Below, in pieces: positions 15,176-19,316 of a DNA stretch of 19,316 nucleotides. Positions within the stretch are counted from its first letter, which is position 1. Each line of letters starts with the position of its first letter. Location: positions 7,456 to 26,771 of the forward strand of contig PARX01000018.1 of assembly GCA_002712045.1 (NCBI GenBank), read 5' to 3'. Both the position numbers and the translations under genes were made by a program. Under the pieces are notes generated by a model. That model saw only the letters and a program-made list of their open reading frames with translations, was not told the origin of the DNA and did not search any database. The DNA is from Paracoccaceae bacterium (lineage in GTDB: Bacteria; Pseudomonadota; Alphaproteobacteria; Rhodobacterales; Rhodobacteraceae).

Positions 15176-16120
15176 ATGCTCCAATTTGCTTTAACCCGAT
15201 TTATTTCTCTATCGCTCAGTTTGATTGCCGCAAGTGTTGTTATTTTTGCTGTTATCGAAATAATTCCTGGTGATCCCGCATCATTTATGCTCGGCATTAA
15301 TGCCCAACCAGATACAATAGCTGCCTTGAGAGAACAGCTCGGCTTGAACGGTTCATTACTGTCGAGATATGTAAACTGGGTTTCAGGCATGTTAGTCGGT
15401 GATTTCGGTATTTCTTATACATATAAAGTCCCCGTATCTGAGTTAATCTTAGCGCGAGTTTGGATTAGCTTACCACTCGCAGTCTACGCACTTGCAATCT
15501 CAACCTTAATAGCTTTTCCGGTTGGCCTAATTGCTGCAGCAAAAAGAGGTAAAACAATCGATATCACGATCATGGGCACAACTCAGCTTGGAATAGCCGT
15601 ACCAAATTTTTGGTTTGCGATGATTTTAGTATTAGTTTTTGCAATAAATCTAAGATGGTTCTCGGCTGGAGGTTTTCCAGGATGGGAAGAGGGTTTTTTA
15701 TTATCAATTAAATCATTAACTCTGCCTGCAATAGCTTTAGCGCTTCCACAAGCCAGCATTTTAGCTCGCATAATGAGATCCAGTATTTTGGATACGCTAG
15801 ATCAAGATTATGTAAGAACAGCTAGAGCAAAAGGCCTAAGCCAACGTCAAGCGATATGGCGTCACGCTTTAAAAAATGCACTGATACCAGTTTTAACAAT
15901 TATCGGAATGCAATTTTCCTTCTTGATGGCAGGAGCAATTATAATTGAAAATGTATTTTTTCTTCCTGGGCTGGGAAGATTAATTTTTCAAGGCATAACC
16001 CAACGCGATTTAATAGTTGTAGAAAGCGTTGTTATGCTATTAGTTTTTGCTGTAATTATCGTCACCTTTATTGTTGATCTAACCTATGCGGCGGTTGACC
16101 CACGATTGAGAAAAAGATGA
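15176..16120 (+). CDS. Peptide-type ABC transporter permease, DppB-like
   Basis: The first inner-membrane permease of the importer, 314 residues, DppB/OppB family. An N-terminal membrane segment (8-30) is followed by IPGDPASFMLG and the periplasmic loop LREQLGLNGSLLSRYVNWVSGMLVGDFGISYTYK-type region characteristic of DppB. The EAA cytoplasmic loop that docks the ATPase is seen as YVRTARAKGLSQRQAIWRHALKNA near residue 211. The remaining helices end in VDPRLRKR. The ribosome-binding site is weak, and the gene is separated from the binding protein by the hairpin at 15094-15132. Its stop overlaps the next gene's ATG (ATGA), so the two permeases are translationally coupled. Confidence 0.93.
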   Translation: MLQFALTRFISLSLSLIAASVVIFAVIEIIPGDPASFMLGINAQPDTIAALREQLGLNGSLLSRYVNWVSGMLVGDFGISYTYKVPVSELILARVWISLPLAVYALAISTLIAFPVGLIAAAKRGKTIDITIMGTTQLGIAVPNFWFAMILVLVFAINLRWFSAGGFPGWEEGFLLSIKSLTLPAIALALPQASILARIMRSSILDTLDQDYVRTARAKGLSQRQAIWRHALKNALIPVLTIIGMQFSFLMAGAIIIENVFFLPGLGRLIFQGITQRDLIVVESVVMLLVFAVIIVTFIVDLTYAAVDPRLRKR

Positions 16121-16941
16121 CTAATTTCCCCCGTACATTGATTTTTGGTGGAATATTATTTTCCATATTTCTTCTAGGTGCTCTGATATCATTTGTTTGG
16201 ACACCTGCCGACGTAGAAATTTTGCAAATTACAGCAAGATTTAAATTGCCTTCCACTGCCCACTGGTTTGGAACAGATCATTTTGGAAGAGATATCTTTT
16301 CCATGATTATGGTGGGAGCACGCACCTCCATTGCGGTTGCTGTAGTAGCGGTTGGGATTGGAATTGCTCTTGGCGTTCCCCTAGGTTTATGGGCTGCTGC
16401 AAACCACGGCCATTGGCTTGATGACTTTATAATGCGCGGGAACGATTTGGTGTTTGCTTTTCCCTCGTTAATAATTGCAATCTTAATAACAGCTGTATTT
16501 GGCCCATCGGCCTTTAACGCAATCATTGCTATCGGGATTTTTAACATCCCTGTCTTTGCAAGGATCTCTCGAGGTGGAGCGCTATCAATTTGGACTTTGG
16601 ATTACATATTGTCGGCAAGAGTGGCGGGAAAACGTGCATTCAGAATATCGGCAGAGCATATTTTACCAAACATAGCAAATCTTCTGATTGTTCAAGGCAC
16701 GATTCAATTTAGTCTAGGTATTTTAGCTGAAGCCGCCTTAAGTTATGTTGGGTTGGGTGTTCAGCCGCCTACCCCGAGTTGGGGAAGAATGTTAGCTGAC
16801 AGTCAAACCATGATTTCAATTGCTCCTCACTTAGCATTATTTCCTGGTTTTGCAATTATTTTGACGGTGTTAGGCCTAAATTTAATGGGGGATGGATTAC
16901 GAGATATTCTTGATCCAAGAATAAGGCGCACACAAAGATGA
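16117..16941 (+). CDS. Peptide-type ABC transporter permease, DppC-like
   Basis: The second permease, 274 residues, DppC/OppC family. The N-terminal membrane segment is followed by the hallmark HWFGTDHFGRDIFSMIMVGARTS region (about residues 50-72). The EAA loop reads YILSARVAGKRAFRISAEHILPN near residue 165, and the C-terminus has LSYVGLGVQPPTPSWGRML and GDGLRDILDPR as usual. It is short compared with OppC because the N-terminal cytoplasmic tail is brief. It overlaps by four bases (ATGA) with the genes on both sides. Confidence 0.93.
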   Translation: MTNFPRTLIFGGILFSIFLLGALISFVWTPADVEILQITARFKLPSTAHWFGTDHFGRDIFSMIMVGARTSIAVAVVAVGIGIALGVPLGLWAAANHGHWLDDFIMRGNDLVFAFPSLIIAILITAVFGPSAFNAIIAIGIFNIPVFARISRGGALSIWTLDYILSARVAGKRAFRISAEHILPNIANLLIVQGTIQFSLGILAEAALSYVGLGVQPPTPSWGRMLADSQTMISIAPHLALFPGFAIILTVLGLNLMGDGLRDILDPRIRRTQR

Positions 16942-18530
16942 AGTTGCTTGAAGTAGAGGATTTAAGTGTCTCGATCCATGGTACGGAAATACTAGATAGT
17001 GTCTCGTTTAATGTAAATAAAAGTGAGATATATGGTATAGTTGGAGAAAGTGGATCTGGAAAATCTATGACAGCGCTAAGCTTGATGGGACTTCTTCCAA
17101 ATGGCGCAAAATCAACTGGCTCAGCAAGCCTTTCAGATACTAATTTACTAACACTTTCTGAAGAAAAGATGTGTACCTATCGGGGAAATGCTATTGGTAT
17201 GATTTTCCAGGAACCTATGACAGCACTTAATCCCGTGCAAACAATAGGAAAACAAGTTGCCGAAACTTTAATCATTCATGGCCAAGCGAAAAAAAAAGAG
17301 GCCTTGAAAGTTGCACGTGAGAAATTAAATCGCGTCGGATTGTTCGAAGAACAATTTCCCCTTGATAAATATCCTCACGAACTTTCCGGGGGGCAAAGGC
17401 AAAGAGTAGCAATCGCTATGGCAATCGCTATGAGACCCAATTTATTAATAGCAGACGAGCCAACAACTGCCTTAGATGTAACAACTCAATCTCAAATCCT
17501 CGATCTTTTAAAATCTCTGGTCGAACAAGAAAATATGGCGTTAATTCTGATAACTCATGATTTAGCTGTTATATCAGGGTTAGCTGATAACGTTGCGGTT
17601 ATGCAAACAGGAAAAATTGTAGAAGAAGGTAAAACGAATACGATTTTCAAAGAAATGAAGCATCCTTACACAAAGAAATTATTTTCCGCTTCAAACCACG
17701 TGCCAGAACGTAATACGAAAGCGCAAGAAATCCCGTTGCTAGAATTAAAACACGTCATACGTAAATATAAATTACCTCGCGAAAATATATTCAAAGCCGC
17801 ACAAACATTCACAGCCGTAAATGATGTTAGTTTTGTTTTAAAGAAAGGTGAAAATCTAGGGCTGGTTGGAGAAAGTGGTTGTGGAAAGTCTACTTTAACT
17901 AGAGCTATTCTAGGCCTTGATGAATTGCAGAGTGGAGAAATATTTTTAGAAGGTCATCAAGTAAACGCAGGTAAAAAACTAGATAGTAGTTTGAGACGAA
18001 AAATGCAGGTTGTCTTTCAAGACCCATTTGGATCCTTTAACCCAAGACATAAAGTTGGCAGACTAATATCAGAACCTTTTTATTTGATTGAAGACAAACC
18101 AACCGGTGATTTGCTAAAAAATACTATAAACCAAGCATTAATTGATGTCGGTCTTAATGCACAAGATGCTGAAAAATATATTCATGAATTTTCTGGTGGG
18201 CAACGTCAAAGGATAGCAATTGCAAGAGCTCTAATAATAAAACCTAGTTTAATAGTCTTAGATGAGGCAGTTTCCGCTCTAGATGTCTCCATCAGAGCAC
18301 AAGTATTAGATTTATTAGCTGAGCTTTCAAACAAATTTGATCTTTCCTATTTATTCATAAGCCATGATTTATCAGTCGTTCGAAATATTACTGATCGAGT
18401 AATGGTAATGAAAGCTGGTTCTATTGTAGAAAGCGGTGACACTCAAAAGGTTTTTGCAAACCCCACCCATCCTTATACAAAAGAACTAATTGCGGCGACA
18501 CCAAGATTACCAGAGAATTTAACTGCCTAA
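16938..18530 (+). CDS. Fused two-domain ABC transporter ATPase (DppD-DppF type)
   Basis: This 530-residue ATPase carries both nucleotide-binding domains that drive the peptide importer. Domain 1 (1-~255): Walker A GESGSGKS (36-43), signature LSGGQRQR (149-156), Walker B LLIADEP (169-175) and H-loop H207. Domain 2 (~268-527): Walker A GESGCGKS (311-318), signature FSGGQRQR (418-425), Walker B LIVLDEA (438-444) and H-loop H476. Both domains end in the HPYTK motif of the oligopeptide subfamily (242-246 and 511-515). All catalytic motifs are intact, so both sites could be active. Similar fusions occur in GsiA/YejF-type proteins. Confidence 0.95.
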   Translation: MKLLEVEDLSVSIHGTEILDSVSFNVNKSEIYGIVGESGSGKSMTALSLMGLLPNGAKSTGSASLSDTNLLTLSEEKMCTYRGNAIGMIFQEPMTALNPVQTIGKQVAETLIIHGQAKKKEALKVAREKLNRVGLFEEQFPLDKYPHELSGGQRQRVAIAMAIAMRPNLLIADEPTTALDVTTQSQILDLLKSLVEQENMALILITHDLAVISGLADNVAVMQTGKIVEEGKTNTIFKEMKHPYTKKLFSASNHVPERNTKAQEIPLLELKHVIRKYKLPRENIFKAAQTFTAVNDVSFVLKKGENLGLVGESGCGKSTLTRAILGLDELQSGEIFLEGHQVNAGKKLDSSLRRKMQVVFQDPFGSFNPRHKVGRLISEPFYLIEDKPTGDLLKNTINQALIDVGLNAQDAEKYIHEFSGGQRQRIAIARALIIKPSLIVLDEAVSALDVSIRAQVLDLLAELSNKFDLSYLFISHDLSVVRNITDRVMVMKAGSIVESGDTQKVFANPTHPYTKELIAATPRLPENLTA

Positions 18531-18564
18531 ATTAGCTTAAATGAATTAATTTAAACTAATTTTT
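18531..18564. terminator. Rho-independent-type terminator between convergent genes
   Basis: An inverted repeat with arms 18531-18542 and 18549-18560 (ATTAGCTTAAAT against ATTTAAACTAAT, 11 of 12 paired) and a 6-base loop follows the ATPase stop directly and runs into a T-run (18560-18564) on the plus strand. The stem is AT-rich and so weak for its length. It overlaps the stop codon of the dehydratase on the opposite strand and probably serves both. Confidence 0.65.
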
Positions 18565-19316
18565 GATCAATAATTTCTTTGTTAGATCCACATCAATATT
18601 AGCACCACATAATAGTACGACCGATGTTTGATCTGAAATGTCTGCATAGACTTTTTCGTACCCTGCCAAAGCTAACGCTGCTGAACCTTCAACAATTTGA
18701 TGTTCTTCAAATGCCATATCTCTGAAACATTTCTCTATCTCATTCTCTTCGCACCATAATAATTCATCTATTGTTTGCTTTGTTATGGAGAATGTAATGG
18801 TATCTTCATCTACTCCTCCTGCACAACCATCAGCTAGCGTTTCAAAATGCTTAGTTTCAATCATCCTTCCAGCTTTAATAGAGTCCGCCAGTGTACAAGA
18901 ATTAATTGCCGAAATACCCCAAATTTTTGTCTCTGGACTATGATGTTTTATAACTGCCGAAATACCACTTATTAGCCCACCTCCACCTATAGAAATAAAT
19001 AGATTATCAAGTGATCGTCCTTTCATTTGCTCTAAAATCTCAAGACCTATCGTGCCTTGGCCAGCGATGACTTCAGAATCATTATATGGTGAAATATAAT
19101 AATAACCCTCTTCTTTAGACATTTTTTGAGCGTACAATTCAGCTTGTCCAGATTCCTCTCCTTGAATTAACACATCCACCCCGAAGCTCTTAATACGCTC
19201 TAGTTTTACCTTTGCGACCGTTTCTGGCAATACAACTGTTAATGACGCGCCTAATATTGATGCTGCTTTGGAACAGGCAATTCCATGATTCCCAGACGAA
19301 GCGGTAATGAATTTAA
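18556..19316 (-). CDS. PLP-dependent threonine/serine dehydratase family enzyme (5' end off the window)
   Basis: Only the C-terminal part (about 252 codons before the stop) lies in the window; the reading frame is open to the right edge. Its first visible residues include TASSGNHGIACSKAA, the SSGNHG substrate-binding loop of fold-type II PLP enzymes such as threonine ammonia-lyase and serine racemase. The PLP-phosphate loop appears as SIGGGGLISG and the C-terminal cofactor contact as LLCGANID. The PLP lysine would lie upstream, outside the window. A TTG at 19230 is not the start, since conserved sequence continues past it. The family deaminates Thr/Ser, or in some members hydroxyectoine- or hydroxyaspartate-derived compounds; which one cannot be told here. 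Confidence 0.88.
   Translation of the reverse strand, partial: KFITASSGNHGIACSKAASILGASLTVVLPETVAKVKLERIKSFGVDVLIQGEESGQAELYAQKMSKEEGYYYISPYNDSEVIAGQGTIGLEILEQMKGRSLDNLFISIGGGGLISGISAVIKHHSPETKIWGISAINSCTLADSIKAGRMIETKHFETLADGCAGGVDEDTITFSITKQTIDELLWCEENEIEKCFRDMAFEEHQIVEGSAALALAGYEKVYADISDQTSVVLLCGANIDVDLTKKLLIKN

Noticed and set aside
16938..18530. Possible degenerate nucleotide-binding site in the fused ATPase.
   Set aside because: Both halves have complete Walker A, signature, Walker B and H-loop motifs, so this is an ordinary fused oligopeptide-type ATPase.
1..19316. Mobile elements, CRISPR arrays, tRNA/rRNA genes, riboswitches or phage genes.
   Set aside because: I read both strands for terminal repeats, spaced direct repeats, cloverleaf-like segments and transposase or integrase motifs and saw none; a covariance-model search would be needed to exclude small RNAs.

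Overview
This is an AT-rich (roughly 60-65% A+T by eye), densely coding stretch from a bacterium, most likely a low-GC marine alphaproteobacterium. That placement is inferred from the gene content: a TAXI-type TRAP transporter, a kinase/M23/aminotransferase fusion and a fused two-domain oligopeptide ATPase, with compact operons. Composition looks even throughout. I see no insertion sequences, integrases, tRNA or rRNA genes or CRISPR arrays, so this reads as ordinary chromosome with specialised catabolic operons.

Layout. (1) 1-2858, minus strand: the 3'-truncated part of a very large protein joining an APH-type kinase, an M23 peptidase-like domain and a class III aminotransferase. (2) 3022-4029, minus: a sterol desaturase/fatty acid hydroxylase family membrane enzyme. 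(3) 4213-9932, plus: a six-gene tryptophan-to-kynurenine catabolic operon behind a single promoter region with overlapping inverted repeats. Its order is kynureninase, HpaB-type FAD monooxygenase, RidA-type (2-aminomuconate deaminase-like) protein, 3-hydroxyanthranilate 3,4-dioxygenase, kynurenine formamidase-like alpha/beta hydrolase, tryptophan 2,3-dioxygenase. It ends in a strong hairpin. (4) 13369-9978, minus: a MarR-type regulator, a fused TRAP permease and a TAXI-type substrate-binding protein. (5) 13591-18530, plus, divergent from the MarR operon: a complete oligopeptide/dipeptide-type ABC importer. (6) 18556-19316, minus: the C-terminal part of a PLP-dependent threonine/serine dehydratase that runs off the right edge.

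How the genes fit together. The central operon is the main interest. There is no kynurenine 3-monooxygenase. Its place is taken by a member of the FADH2-dependent 4-hydroxyphenylacetate 3-hydroxylase family, next to kynureninase and 3-hydroxyanthranilate dioxygenase. The simplest reading is Trp > N-formylkynurenine > kynurenine > anthranilate > 3-hydroxyanthranilate > 2-amino-3-carboxymuconate semialdehyde, with the HpaB-like enzyme acting as an anthranilate 3-monooxygenase. Several of these enzymes depart from the textbook form. The tryptophan dioxygenase has Gly where the distal-pocket His is expected and Phe where a Tyr is expected. The 3-hydroxyanthranilate dioxygenase has no cysteine at all, so it lacks the rubredoxin-like second iron site of the best-known bacterial enzymes. 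The flavin reductase, the carboxymuconate-semialdehyde decarboxylase and the semialdehyde dehydrogenase are not in this window. The flanking TRAP/TAXI and ABC importers could feed amino acids, aromatic acids or peptides into this metabolism, but the sequence does not show their substrates.
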